From contig NZ_JAUOQT010000003.1 in NCBI RefSeq assembly GCF_030547245.1, forward strand, positions 546,623 through 610,622: a stretch of DNA of 64,000 bases. The letters are read 5' to 3'. Both the position numbers and the translations under genes were made by a program. This document shows positions 28,224-38,112 of this stretch, one piece after another (positions within the stretch are counted from its first letter, which is position 1; the number at the start of each line of letters is the position of its first letter). Under the pieces are notes generated by a model. That model made no database searches. It was given only the letters and a program-made list of their open reading frames with translations, and had not been told where the DNA came from. Origin of the DNA: Oceanihabitans sp. 2_MG-2023. Lineage in GTDB: Bacteria; Bacteroidota; Bacteroidia; Flavobacteriales; Flavobacteriaceae.

Positions 28224-28928
28224 TTACTGATAATGTTTTTTGCAATAATCCCTCAAGATATCTAATGCATAGTTATAACGTTCACTAGCTAGAGTGATAT
28301 CTCCTTCAAATCGAATTTCTTTAGCTAATAGTAGGCTATAAAACCCTTTCCCTTTTGCCATTCGTTCAATGGTTTTCAAACTATTTGCATCCATAGATTG
28401 GTATATAGGCGCAATCCATTTATGCTGTTCTTTGTATAAAATGGCTTGATCCCAAAGCAGTGCCTTTTTTCCTTTTAAAATTTCATCGGAAATAAAAAGT
28501 GCTTTCATATCTAAAAAAGCACTATTAAAAACGGTTTCACTACCTTGATATGAATAAATTTTTATACTTTTTTTTGTGAATATGGTATACGGAAACATTT
28601 TGGTGAGACGCAATTTATTAGAAATGAAATATGCCATTTTTGGCCAAACCACTTCGTGTCCTAGATTTTCTATCTTTGAATAATACCATCTATAAAAATC
28701 CCTACGTTGTTGGATTGTTTGATATTCTTCTGGAAAATTATTTTGAAGATTAAAACTATTTGCATGTTGCCAAACTATGGTATTTTGTTTCCTATCTGAA
28801 CATAACCAATCTTTTTTAGACAAGTTTTCTTTATTTGTTTCTTTCTGATATTGTTGTATACTTTTCCATTCTTTAGATGAAGAGGAAATACTAGTACAAA
28901 AAAATATTAATAATAAAAACTGCTTCAT
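28224..28928 (-). CDS. Secreted protein of unknown function
   Basis: A 234-residue protein with a short signal peptide (about 1-17). I do not recognise the family. The visible features are a WYYSKIENLGHEVVWPKMAYF block, many aromatic residues and a basic C-terminus. It lies upstream of guaB on the same strand, 71 bp away, and divergent from the imelysin gene. Confidence 0.6.
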   Translation of the reverse strand: MKQFLLLIFFCTSISSSSKEWKSIQQYQKETNKENLSKKDWLCSDRKQNTIVWQHANSFNLQNNFPEEYQTIQQRRDFYRWYYSKIENLGHEVVWPKMAYFISNKLRLTKMFPYTIFTKKSIKIYSYQGSETVFNSAFLDMKALFISDEILKGKKALLWDQAILYKEQHKWIAPIYQSMDANSLKTIERMAKGKGFYSLLLAKEIRFEGDITLASERYNYALDILRDYCKKHYQ

Positions 28929-29046
28929 AAATTCATAAAATATACAATCAAAATATAAAGAAACATCAAAATTTTCAGATAAATAACCCTCGTAATATAA
29001 AAATATTCATTCCTTCAGTAAATTATCAAGAATTATTCTAAATAGT

Positions 29047-29078
29047 TTGGTTTTTATCTTCTTGACAAATATATTTGC
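29047..29078 (+). promoter_or_regulatory. Canonical promoter of the imelysin/di-heme operon
   Basis: TTTG (29047-29050), 20-bp spacer and TATATTTG (29071-29078) match the Bacteroidota consensus exactly, 32 bp before the ATG. Just upstream, AGAATTATTCT (29030-29040) is a perfect odd palindrome that could be a metal-regulator site. Confidence 0.75.
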
Positions 29079-29110
29079 GCTTTATTTTTAAACAGTCTAA
29101 ATAAACACAA

Positions 29111-30331
29111 ATGAAATTAACGATTAAAAATTTTCTTACTATTTTATTAATAGCTCTAGTTGTAACAGCTTGTTCAAGTGATGATGATAATAACGGTAAC
29201 CAAAGTAATGATGAAATTACAAAAACAGAAGTTGTAGAAAATTACGCAGATATAGTTTACCAGTCTTATTTAGACAGTTATAACTCGGCAGTTACTTTGC
29301 AAAATACTATTGAAGCTTTTGTAGCAAATCCAACAGAAGTAGGTTTTGATGCTGCTAAAAATGCTTGGTTAGCAGCAAGAGAACCTTATGGACAAACAGA
29401 AGCATACAGAGAAGCAAATGGTCCTGTAGATACGGAATCTGATTCTTGGTCTTTAGGTACTGAAGGACAAATGAATGCTTGGCCAATTGATGAAAGTTAT
29501 ATTGACTATGTAGCATCTGGTACAGAAGATTATGCTGGTAGTTACGGAAGTATTATTAGCGATACAAGTATTACTATTGATGAAGCAACAATAGCTGGAT
29601 TAAACGAAGGTCAAGATGATAAATCTATTAGTACTGGATGGCACGCTATTGAATTTTTACTTTGGGGGCAAGATAATACAGTGCCTGCAGATAATTTAGC
29701 TGGTCAACGTACTTTTACAGATTATACTACTGCAGATAATGCAGATAGAAGAGCTTTATACTTAACCGTTTCTACAGATTTATTAGTTAGTGACTTATTA
29801 GCGCTAGTTAATACTTGGGCTGAAGGTGGAGCATATAGAACCGTTTTTGAAAATTTAGATACAGACACTGCTTTACAACAAGCTATAAATGGCGCATTCT
29901 TTATTGCTGGTGATGAATTAAGTTCTGAGCGTATGATTGCTCCTGTTGATTCTACAGACGGAGTGAGTGCTAGTGGCCAAGAAGATGAGCATTCTTGTTT
30001 TTCAGATAATACAAATAGAGATGTATTTGCTAATGCACAAGGTGTAATAAATGTTATATATGGTTCTTACGGATCTATTGATGGTCCTTCTTTTTACGAT
30101 TTAGTAAACCAAGAAAATGCAACGCAAGCATTAGCTTTACAAAATGCTGCTACAGATGCAATGACAAAAATTAATATAATTGGAAACAATACACAACCTT
30201 TTGATTATTTAATTACACAAGAAACATCAGATGATCTTTCTGGTCCTGTTATGCAAGCTGTTGAAGCTTTATTTACTTTAGCAGATGAAATTAGTGCATC
30301 CGCATCAGTTATAGGGATCAACTTAAACTAA
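29111..30331 (+). CDS. Imelysin-family lipoprotein (IrpA-like)
   Basis: A 406-residue lipoprotein (lipid Cys21, VVTAC, followed by an Asp-rich linker). Imelysin proteins are made of two four-helix bundles and are linked to iron uptake. The family motif GxHxxE is intact as Gly176-Trp-His178-Ala-Ile-Glu181, and the preceding region has the WAREPYGQTEAYR-like AAREPYGQTEAYR block. It is first in an operon with a di-heme oxidoreductase and a second imelysin. A role in binding ferric iron at the surface or periplasm is the usual inference. Confidence 0.92.
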   Translation: MKLTIKNFLTILLIALVVTACSSDDDNNGNQSNDEITKTEVVENYADIVYQSYLDSYNSAVTLQNTIEAFVANPTEVGFDAAKNAWLAAREPYGQTEAYREANGPVDTESDSWSLGTEGQMNAWPIDESYIDYVASGTEDYAGSYGSIISDTSITIDEATIAGLNEGQDDKSISTGWHAIEFLLWGQDNTVPADNLAGQRTFTDYTTADNADRRALYLTVSTDLLVSDLLALVNTWAEGGAYRTVFENLDTDTALQQAINGAFFIAGDELSSERMIAPVDSTDGVSASGQEDEHSCFSDNTNRDVFANAQGVINVIYGSYGSIDGPSFYDLVNQENATQALALQNAATDAMTKINIIGNNTQPFDYLITQETSDDLSGPVMQAVEALFTLADEISASASVIGINLN

Positions 30332-30365
30332 AAATAAAATATAATATTTTATTTTATTTAACATG

Positions 30366-30400
30366 GATAAATCCTGAACTTTGCTGTTTCGGGATTTATC
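30366..30400 (+). other. Hairpin between imelysin and di-heme oxidoreductase genes
   Basis: GATAAATCC (30366-30374) pairs with GGATTTATC (30392-30400). The T-tail is poor. It may lower expression of the downstream genes or stabilise the first transcript. Confidence 0.4.
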
Positions 30401-30420
30401 TATTTAAAATTCATTATACT

Positions 30421-31833
30421 TTGCTAAATAAAAAAATACACATCCTTTTTTTGCTATGTATTACCATAGGTTTTACATCCTGTAAATCTGATGACGACAA
30501 CGCTTATACTCCTATTGAATACACATACGAAGAAGGGGAAGAGTATTTAACTGGTGATTTGGGAGTTAACAGTACTAGTGCTAATGCTTTTGGTTTTGAA
30601 ATTGATGGATTATCTTTTACTGAAATCGGACAATTCTCAACTGGTAATTCTTTATTTAATCAAAATTGGGTGTCTTCCCCTGCTTCTACTACTGCAAGAG
30701 ATGGCTTGGGGCCTACGTTCAATGCTAGAGCCTGTGCTAGTTGTCATTTTAAAGACGGAAGAGGTGGCCCACTGGTTAACGGACAAAACTCGGATGGTTT
30801 CTTAATGCGTATCAGTTTACCTGGTCAAGATACTTTTGGTAATCCAAATCCTGTAAATAGCTATGGTAACCAAATACAAGATCAAGCAAATAACAATATT
30901 CCTTTTGAAGCAAAGGTTAATGTTTCCTATGAAATTATTGAAGGAGAATATCTTGACGGAACTTCTTACCAATTACAAAAACCAATCTATACCTTTTCCG
31001 AAGAGCAATTTGGTAGTCTTGCCGGTGTGCAAACCTCTCCTCGAGTTGCACAACAAACTATTGGATTAGGCTTAGTTAGCGCATTACCAGATAACGAAAT
31101 TTTACAATTTGCTGATGAATTTGACGCTAATAATGATGGGATTTCAGGAAAACCAAACTATGTATATGATATAGAATCTGGAACTCACATATTAGGAAAG
31201 TATGGATGGAAAGCAAACATGCCTTCTCTTAAACAACAAATAGCTGGTGCTTTTAGTGGAGATATGGGGTTAACTACTTCGTTATTTCCCGAAAATAATT
31301 GTCCATCACCTCAACAAGACTGTATAGATGCTCCAACTGGTGGAGAACCTGAAGTTACAGACACTCAATTAGATCGTGTTCTATTTTATCAATCTACTTT
31401 AGCAGTACCAAATAGAAGAAATTTTACAGACGAATCTGTTTTAAAAGGAAAAGTACTTTTTACAGAATTAAACTGTATTAGTTGTCATGCAATAAACCAA
31501 ACTACTGGATCTTCAGACGTGCATTCCATTTTAGAAAATGTTACAATAAGACCGTATTCTGATTTCCTATTACATGATATGGGAGACGATTTAGCAGATA
31601 ACAGACCCGATTTTGAAGCCAATGGAAACGAATGGAGAACACAACCACTTTGGGGAATCGGACTTATATCTACTGTAAATGATCATACTTTTTTCTTACA
31701 CGATGGACGTGCTAGAAATATAGAAGAAGCAATTCTTTGGCATGGTGGTGAAGCCGAAAACAGTAAAAATAAATTTAAAAACCTAACGGAAGAAGAACGC
31801 ACCAATCTAATAGACTTCGTTAACTCCTTATAA
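30421..31833 (+). CDS. Di-heme oxidoreductase lipoprotein
   Basis: A 470-residue c-type cytochrome of the di-heme thiol oxidoreductase (DHOR) family. It starts at TTG and has a lipid Cys21 (GFTSC). Heme sites are Cys105-Cys108-His109 (CASCH, with FKDGRGGP following) and Cys352-Cys355-His356 (CISCH). The C-terminal motif FLHDGRARNIEEAILWHGGEAE is the family hallmark. In many genomes it is found beside imelysins; here it is 4 bp before the second one. It may change the redox state of bound iron, which is inference. Confidence 0.93.
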   Translation: MLNKKIHILFLLCITIGFTSCKSDDDNAYTPIEYTYEEGEEYLTGDLGVNSTSANAFGFEIDGLSFTEIGQFSTGNSLFNQNWVSSPASTTARDGLGPTFNARACASCHFKDGRGGPLVNGQNSDGFLMRISLPGQDTFGNPNPVNSYGNQIQDQANNNIPFEAKVNVSYEIIEGEYLDGTSYQLQKPIYTFSEEQFGSLAGVQTSPRVAQQTIGLGLVSALPDNEILQFADEFDANNDGISGKPNYVYDIESGTHILGKYGWKANMPSLKQQIAGAFSGDMGLTTSLFPENNCPSPQQDCIDAPTGGEPEVTDTQLDRVLFYQSTLAVPNRRNFTDESVLKGKVLFTELNCISCHAINQTTGSSDVHSILENVTIRPYSDFLLHDMGDDLADNRPDFEANGNEWRTQPLWGIGLISTVNDHTFFLHDGRARNIEEAILWHGGEAENSKNKFKNLTEEERTNLIDFVNSL

Positions 31834-31837
31834 TCTT

Positions 31838-32920
31838 ATGAAAAAATATCTATTTTTAACTTTAACAATCACTTCGCTATTCTTATTTACTTGTAATAGT
31901 GATAATGATAATGCTGAAGACAGTTTTAATGTAAAAAACTTATTGACTGATGTTAGTAATCAGCAAATTCTACCTGCTATCAATCTTTTTGTAAGTGCTT
32001 CCACTACATTGGAGCAAAGCATAGAAAATTATGTAAATGATACTTCTGAAGCCAATCTAGAAATAGCTAGACAACAATGGAAAACGACAGCAATCGCTTA
32101 CGAAAAAACGTACGTACATCACATTGGTATTGCTAGAGATCAATTTATACATACCTCTATTTATAATTGGCCAACTGTTGAAGGTGCTATTGAATTTTTT
32201 ATTTCTGATAACGACACCATTGATGCAGATTTTATAGCAACTATTAGCGCGCAAGCTAAATCTCTTGCAGCTTTAGAATACTTATTATTTGCTGAAGATA
32301 CTACTACCATTAATTCTGGTTTTGTTGCTTCCCAAAAACGTCGGGACTATCTAAGATTATCTTCTGCTTACCTTACCTCAAGAGCTGAACGTCTTCAAGA
32401 AATATGGGCAGCTTCTGGTGATGCTTATGCTTCTCTTTTTGTTAATAATGACGATTCTGGAATTCAAGGTTCTTTTAATCTATATTATAACGGCATGCAT
32501 AATGCTTTAGATGTTACTAAAACGACTAAAGTTGGTAAACCTGCAGGTTTAGAAAATTCGCAAGTAATTCTTCCAGAATTAACGCAAGCTTATTATAGCT
32601 ATACCTCTAAAGCGCTTGTTCAAGCTAGTATAGAAAGTGTAGAAAGTGCATACTTTAACCCTAATGGAATAGGTGTAGATGATTATGTATTCGCTATTAC
32701 AAATACAACCGATTTAAACGATGCTATTGCAACTAAGATTGCAGAAGTTTACACAGCGTTAGATGCTATAACTATTCCTTTAAGTGAAGCTGTAGAACAA
32801 GAGCATAACTTAGTAGAAGATTTACATACTAAATTAGAAGACTTACGTATTTTATTTGCTGTAGATGTTAGAAGTACTTTATCTATTGTTATTACTACAA
32901 CAGATACAGATGGAGATTAA
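31838..32920 (+). CDS. Imelysin-family lipoprotein, motif-degenerate
   Basis: A 360-residue lipoprotein (lipid Cys19, LFTC) of the imelysin family, with the characteristic WKTTAIAYEKTYVHHIG, YNWPTVEG and LYYNGMHNAL blocks. The GxHxxE motif is replaced by SLAALEYLLF, so the metal site probably differs from that of the first imelysin. It ends the three-gene operon. Confidence 0.88.
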   Translation: MKKYLFLTLTITSLFLFTCNSDNDNAEDSFNVKNLLTDVSNQQILPAINLFVSASTTLEQSIENYVNDTSEANLEIARQQWKTTAIAYEKTYVHHIGIARDQFIHTSIYNWPTVEGAIEFFISDNDTIDADFIATISAQAKSLAALEYLLFAEDTTTINSGFVASQKRRDYLRLSSAYLTSRAERLQEIWAASGDAYASLFVNNDDSGIQGSFNLYYNGMHNALDVTKTTKVGKPAGLENSQVILPELTQAYYSYTSKALVQASIESVESAYFNPNGIGVDDYVFAITNTTDLNDAIATKIAEVYTALDAITIPLSEAVEQEHNLVEDLHTKLEDLRILFAVDVRSTLSIVITTTDTDGD

Positions 32921-32976
32921 TCCTTATATTTTTCATTGCTTTTAGAATGCATAGCTAATGGTATTTCTTTAAGTAT

Positions 32977-33024
32977 AAAACGCATTTTCTACAATACGAT
33001 TACGTAAATAGAAAATGCGTTTTT
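32977..33024. terminator. Strong bidirectional terminator
   Basis: A 15-bp perfect stem (AAAACGCATTTTCTA with its complement, 17-nt loop) lies between the convergent imelysin and TonB receptor genes. T-runs are present on both strands. Confidence 0.9.
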
Positions 33025-33078
33025 TTATTACACTATAATTTCTTTTAAAAAATATACAACGTTACAAAAACAAATATC

Positions 33079-35511
33079 TTAGATTTTAATTTCTAAAGTT
33101 GCATAAAAATTTCTTGGAGATGAAGGTAATATTCCTGGTCCTGGATATCCTGTTGCTCTTCTTGTAAAATAAGTGTTATCTAAAACATTATTAACACCTG
33201 TTTCTAATTTAAACTGTTTGTATTTATACGAAAGTGAAAAGTCTAAAATATCATACGAAGGAATAACGCCAACAATTCCAGAACTACTTAATGCATCTGA
33301 TCTTGAGTTTGATGCATCAGAAAACTGATCTGACAAATAAGTGTATTGCATACTTGCTTGTAAATTATTATAAGCAAAACGTAAACCAGTTTTTATATTT
33401 AATTCTGGTACAAACTCAACTTCATTACCTTCTACACCAGATTCTTCAGAGTTTACATATTCTGAATTAATTACAGAAGTATTAATAAAATAGTTAAATC
33501 TATACTTGTTGTTTTTAATAAATAATTCATTTAAGTTAATATCTATTAAAGACTCTAATCCATAAATAAAGGCATCTCCAATATTGTCTCTAACCTTAGT
33601 AACACTATTATCGTTTTGAACCTCTAAAGTAATTCCTATTCTATCATTATAGAAAAGGCTAAAGGCACTAATATCAAACGATACTGCTTTTTTATAGTTT
33701 CCTCTAAATCCTATATCTCCTGTTAATCCTGTTTCATCATCTAATGGTCTTACACTAAAATTAGGGTTCACTAAATTAATATCGGAAAAGGTAACCGATC
33801 TGTAATTTTGAGAAACATTCCCATAAAATTCTATTTTATCATTAGGTTTAAAACTTGTTCCTAATCCAAATAGCACAAAAGAACGTTCATTTAATTCATC
33901 TGAAAATTCTGTTTCATTAAGAATAACATTTCCAGCAGCATCTAAATTTATTCGTTTTGAAAAACCATCACTTTCTGTTTTTATATATTCGAATCTAAAT
34001 CCTGGTGTTACCGACCATTTATCGTTAAGGTATAGTATGTTTTCGCCAAAAACGGAAACATTCAGATTTGGATTAGAAAAATTAGATTGGTTTTCATAAT
34101 TAGGATACGCATCTAATTGCAATTCAAAATTAGGACCTGTGCCATCACTTCCTGGTCCTTGAATAGAAGTATTGTTTGCTTTATAGAACTTTGTACCAAT
34201 TAAACCTGTAGCATCTTTACCAAAAAGCGTGTATTTATTTAATAATCGTGCTTCAAAACCAAAGTTATTATACGCTCCTTTAATTAAATCTCTTTCCCCA
34301 AAATTGTCTGGAATATCTTGACGATTGGTTCTAAATCCTAAAGCATCACGTTGTGCGTCTAAACCAAAAAAGCTAAAGGTAAAATTGGTTTTTTCTGAAA
34401 ACTCATGTGCAATTTTAAAGTTATAAAGCAACCAATCTACTTGAAACCAATTTCTCGTTCTATTACTTTGAAAAGCATCTTCATTAAACATAGCATCACT
34501 TAATCCACCTGCTTGTTGTGCTAAATAGCGTAAATAGGTTAATTCTCCAGTAATTTTAGTTTTATCGGATAGTTGATAGCCTAGATGCAAGAATGCATTT
34601 TTAGATTCAAATTCTGAATTTGCTCTAAAACCATCTCCTTTTTTGTAATTGAAATACGTATAATAACTAAACTTATTTTTGGTACCACTCAAACTTGTAA
34701 AGTTAGTGTAAAGTCCGTTACTTCCAATGGTATTACGCGTTAGTAACTCTATCGGTTTATTAGCATTAGGCGACTTCATTTTAAAATTAACTAGTCCGCC
34801 AAACTGTGTTCCATACTGTAAAGAAGCTGCACCTCTTACCACTTGAATTTGCTCTAAAGCTTCCGCTGGTGGTGTATAATAACTTTCAGGATATCCTAAA
34901 ACATCTGCACTAATATCATATCCATTTTGTCTGGTATTAAAATTAGAGGTTCTATTAGGATCTAAGCCACGACCACCAATGTTTAATTGTAACCCTGCAT
35001 CATCATTCTGGAAAATATTTAATCCTGCAACTTGACTATAAATTTGCCTAGCGTTATTAGATGCTAAATTAGCCATTGATTGATCTACTAAAATTACTTC
35101 TGTTTTTTTACCAGCATATATGGCAGTTTCTTCTACATCTTTTAATCTGCTTAACTCAAAAACCTTCGCTTTTCTTGCTATTATTGCTACTTCTGATAAT
35201 TCTTCTTGTAAAGGAGCTAATTCTTGATTAACTACTATGTCTGCTTCTAGGGTAAGTGTAACTTCAGAAACTTGAAACTCATAATAAAAAAACAGGAGTG
35301 TTAGATTCTTTTTATCTGTTGTAAACGTATAGTAACCTTCTGCATTGGTTTTTGCCAACAAACCAGAAGATTTTTCATATACGGCAACATTAGCTAATGT
35401 ATTCTTTGTTTCTAAATTAGTAATAACTCCAGATACTTTATGCTGAGCAAAAGTACTTGTGACTGTTAATAATATAACTATTAATGTGCTATAAACCTTT
35501 AATTTCATCAT
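33079..35511 (-). CDS. FecA-like TonB-dependent receptor
   Basis: An 810-residue outer-membrane receptor: signal peptide (about 1-22), carboxypeptidase-like domain (23-108), plug with GGRGLDPNRTSNFNTRQNG and EQIQVVRGAASLQYGTQFGG, and a 22-strand barrel ending LEIKI. The plug closely follows the ferric-dicitrate (FecA) group. It overlaps the 3' end of the HTTM gene by 23 bp, so the two are co-expressed. Together with the imelysins and ferritin it points to iron. Confidence 0.92.
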   Translation of the reverse strand: MMKLKVYSTLIVILLTVTSTFAQHKVSGVITNLETKNTLANVAVYEKSSGLLAKTNAEGYYTFTTDKKNLTLLFFYYEFQVSEVTLTLEADIVVNQELAPLQEELSEVAIIARKAKVFELSRLKDVEETAIYAGKKTEVILVDQSMANLASNNARQIYSQVAGLNIFQNDDAGLQLNIGGRGLDPNRTSNFNTRQNGYDISADVLGYPESYYTPPAEALEQIQVVRGAASLQYGTQFGGLVNFKMKSPNANKPIELLTRNTIGSNGLYTNFTSLSGTKNKFSYYTYFNYKKGDGFRANSEFESKNAFLHLGYQLSDKTKITGELTYLRYLAQQAGGLSDAMFNEDAFQSNRTRNWFQVDWLLYNFKIAHEFSEKTNFTFSFFGLDAQRDALGFRTNRQDIPDNFGERDLIKGAYNNFGFEARLLNKYTLFGKDATGLIGTKFYKANNTSIQGPGSDGTGPNFELQLDAYPNYENQSNFSNPNLNVSVFGENILYLNDKWSVTPGFRFEYIKTESDGFSKRINLDAAGNVILNETEFSDELNERSFVLFGLGTSFKPNDKIEFYGNVSQNYRSVTFSDINLVNPNFSVRPLDDETGLTGDIGFRGNYKKAVSFDISAFSLFYNDRIGITLEVQNDNSVTKVRDNIGDAFIYGLESLIDINLNELFIKNNKYRFNYFINTSVINSEYVNSEESGVEGNEVEFVPELNIKTGLRFAYNNLQASMQYTYLSDQFSDASNSRSDALSSSGIVGVIPSYDILDFSLSYKYKQFKLETGVNNVLDNTYFTRRATGYPGPGILPSSPRNFYATLEIKI

Positions 35512-36853
35512 GGAATGGTAGTATCCAGTTTTTATGTTTGAATGATTCTTTTTCTTTATATAAATCGGTTTCTGGATTTATATATGGCTGACTTAATCTT
35601 CCGTTAAGTGCCACGTGACAATTTACAAAAACTTGTATGTTTTGATGTCCTTGACTTTTAAAATGATCTCCAAGATAATGTGCATATTCCAAAATAAAAT
35701 CGGGCTGAAAACTCATTTGTTTTTCTTGAAAAGCCGTTAAGAAATCTGTGTTATCCACATAAAAGAAATCTTTCGTTTCCTTATTTACTATTTTAAAATT
35801 GGCATACCCAGCTTTTTCCATTAGCATCACACGCCAAGAGAAACGATAGCCTTCTTCTGTCCAAAATAATTCGTTAGGATATACTAAATATCGCCATGGA
35901 AATACTAATTGCACAGCTAAAAATAAGATAACAACAGGAACTACAATTTTTCTATTTGCAAAGGTATATACTTCGCTTTTAATTATAACATTTCTGCTTT
36001 TAAAAAACGGTAATCCCTTTCTAAAAACATTTAAAATTTTTTCATGCACATGGGCGTCAAAAAAGATTAAAGTAGATACAATCATGATGTATGGAAACAT
36101 CCCTATTGGAAATAAAACCCTTGTAAATACATGAAAAACGACTACCAATACAAAGGCTAGTGTTCTAGTTTTTTTATATAATAATAGAAATGGTATTGCT
36201 AAATCATATAGCATTCCAGACCAACTCATTGCAAAATGAAACCATTCTTTATGCATTAATGTTTCTCCTATAAAAGGAATATCATATTTAGATGGCAGCC
36301 ATATTTTTAATGGCATTGCTTTAAACAGCCAGTCGCTATTTAATTTTGCCAGACCTGCATAAAAATATACTATTGCTAATAATAGTTTAACACTATCTAT
36401 TGTCCATCGAGGAATTTGTTGATACTGTTTTTTCTTAAGTAAAGCATCTACAGAAAAATATGCATTAGCAGGTAAAAAACACATTAAAAAACTTAAAACA
36501 GATATAAAGTAGTAATGGTTTAAATAGGTCGTTTTATCCATTAATTCAATGTAAGTAAAGCTTATAAAAAAGCTAATAATAGCTACTCGGTATTTAAATC
36601 CGATAAGGATAAAAAAGGCAGCTAATGCACAAATAACAAATAACAGATAGGTGAAATTACCTATAGGTTTTACCCATTCGAAACCATAAAAAGAGAAGTG
36701 AAATTTTGGTTCTAGGTATAATTTTTCAATCCAACCGTAAGACCAAAACCTGATGATGCTAATTAACATCAAGATACCAAAACCTATTCTAAACACAGCC
36801 AAAGGTGCTGTATTAGTAGTCTCATTTAAATATGTTTTGGTTTTTTCTAACAT
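35489..36853 (-). CDS. HTTM (VKGC-like) membrane protein
   Basis: A 454-residue membrane protein of the HTTM / vitamin K-dependent gamma-carboxylase-like family. About eight hydrophobic segments fill residues 15-310, with FSFYGFEWVKP, the GLAKLNSDWL and HKEWFHFAMSWSGMLYDL blocks typical of the family, then a soluble C-terminal domain. The family's bacterial substrate is unknown. In Flavobacteriia such genes often lie beside imelysins and TonB receptors, as here. Confidence 0.85.
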   Translation of the reverse strand: MLEKTKTYLNETTNTAPLAVFRIGFGILMLISIIRFWSYGWIEKLYLEPKFHFSFYGFEWVKPIGNFTYLLFVICALAAFFILIGFKYRVAIISFFISFTYIELMDKTTYLNHYYFISVLSFLMCFLPANAYFSVDALLKKKQYQQIPRWTIDSVKLLLAIVYFYAGLAKLNSDWLFKAMPLKIWLPSKYDIPFIGETLMHKEWFHFAMSWSGMLYDLAIPFLLLYKKTRTLAFVLVVVFHVFTRVLFPIGMFPYIMIVSTLIFFDAHVHEKILNVFRKGLPFFKSRNVIIKSEVYTFANRKIVVPVVILFLAVQLVFPWRYLVYPNELFWTEEGYRFSWRVMLMEKAGYANFKIVNKETKDFFYVDNTDFLTAFQEKQMSFQPDFILEYAHYLGDHFKSQGHQNIQVFVNCHVALNGRLSQPYINPETDLYKEKESFKHKNWILPFHDEIKGL

Positions 36854-36868
36854 GCCATATTATACACA

Positions 36869-36900
36869 AAAAGAGGTTGCCCTAAGACAACCCCTCTTTT
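36869..36900 (-). terminator. Hairpin 15 bp before the HTTM start codon
   Basis: AAAGAGG/CCTCTTT plus an inner TTG/CAA with a two-base bulge, followed by TTTTT on the minus strand. It ends the imelysin transcript and, since the HTTM ATG follows 15 bp later, it would act as an attenuator for HTTM and the receptor unless these have their own promoter. Confidence 0.7.
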
Positions 36901-36921
36901 GTTTTATTTTTACAGGAAAAT

Positions 36922-38052
36922 TTAATCTCCATCACTATCTGTAAAATCAATAGAAACATTTAGCGTTTGCACCATATCTACTTTTAATTTTGGGACTGCT
37001 GCTTGTAGGATATCATACGCTGCATTCATTTGCGTATTGTTATCTATAACTTGTTGTGAAAAGCTAGCGTCTAAACCATTAATAGCATTTCTAATTGCTG
37101 CAAATTGGTTATTAATATCTGTAACTAAATCTGCTCTATCTAAAAATTGTAAATAAGTATCTATAGAAGTTCCATCTATATTATTTGTATAACCTGCACC
37201 ATTAAATACATCTTCAATAGCTGTTAAAGCTTCTAAAGCGAGTATTCTAGAAACATCCCTTTTATAATACGCTTCTACTTTCTCCGGAAGTGTTGCTCCA
37301 CTAGAAAAAACACCTGCAGGAATACCAAATTTCTCTGCTCTAAATCCTTTTTCATAAAAGAAAATAAAATCATTAGCTAGTTTATTAAAAGACCCATTTA
37401 GACCACTATCTGTATTTGCTATAAATGTATTTCTATAGGTAGACTCCCAACTATTAACAATGGTTGTATTTTTTGTAATCATTTGAGATACTACGTCTGT
37501 CAAATATGCTGTATATCCATCAAAACTACTATTGCTAGTAAATTTATCTATTGGCAATGTATCCCCAGTTGCAATACCATGAATTAAGAAATCTAGTGCA
37601 GGAAAACCCTGAACTGCAAAATAGTCTTCGTTATTAAAATCGTAGGTTCCATTAGCTGCTCCATTTTCAAGAGTTGCAACGGTTACAGGATAGATATTAA
37701 AGAAACTTACAAAGCCTCTTTCTTCACTACCTCCTACATTTTCAGCTTCACCAATATTAAACATTTGTACATGTTGCCAAACTTTATATGCTTCTAACCA
37801 TGCAGTACTTAATGCATCTAAATTAGTGCTTGTTTTATCATTAATAAAAGTTTCTTTAGCTAAGTTTAAAGAAGTTAGTTTACTTTCAAGATCTTGAAAT
37901 GCAGGTAAAATTATATTATCTGCTACATTGGCAAGTAATTCTGTACGGTTAAAACCATCATCATTACTATTGTTGTTATTACTATCATCTGAAGAGCTAC
38001 AAGAAATAACTGCTAAAATTATTACGATGATAATTAGTGATTTTTTAAACAT
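36922..38052 (-). CDS. Imelysin-family lipoprotein
   Basis: A 376-residue lipoprotein (lipid Cys18, AVISC, with an Asp/Asn-rich linker) starting at the ATG at 38052; the longer frame to 38103 runs through the promoter. It has the imelysin blocks WLEAYKVWQHVQMFNIG, FNIYPVT and the ending DFTDSDGD, very like the end of the second imelysin (TTDTDGD). The GxHxxE position reads GFPALD, so His and Glu are both missing. Confidence 0.88.
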   Translation of the reverse strand: MFKKSLIIIVIILAVISCSSSDDSNNNNSNDDGFNRTELLANVADNIILPAFQDLESKLTSLNLAKETFINDKTSTNLDALSTAWLEAYKVWQHVQMFNIGEAENVGGSEERGFVSFFNIYPVTVATLENGAANGTYDFNNEDYFAVQGFPALDFLIHGIATGDTLPIDKFTSNSSFDGYTAYLTDVVSQMITKNTTIVNSWESTYRNTFIANTDSGLNGSFNKLANDFIFFYEKGFRAEKFGIPAGVFSSGATLPEKVEAYYKRDVSRILALEALTAIEDVFNGAGYTNNIDGTSIDTYLQFLDRADLVTDINNQFAAIRNAINGLDASFSQQVIDNNTQMNAAYDILQAAVPKLKVDMVQTLNVSIDFTDSDGD

Positions 38053-38072
38053 ATTTTTTTCTTTTTCGGTTG

Positions 38073-38104
38073 CAAAGGTAAATAAGCATAGGGTTTCAAA
38101 CAAA
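38073..38104 (-). promoter_or_regulatory. Promoter of third imelysin gene
   Basis: Minus strand TTTG (38104-38101), 20-bp spacer and TACCTTTG (38080-38073) match the Bacteroidota consensus, 20 bp before the ATG. Confidence 0.7.
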
Positions 38105-38112
38105 TAAAAGTA

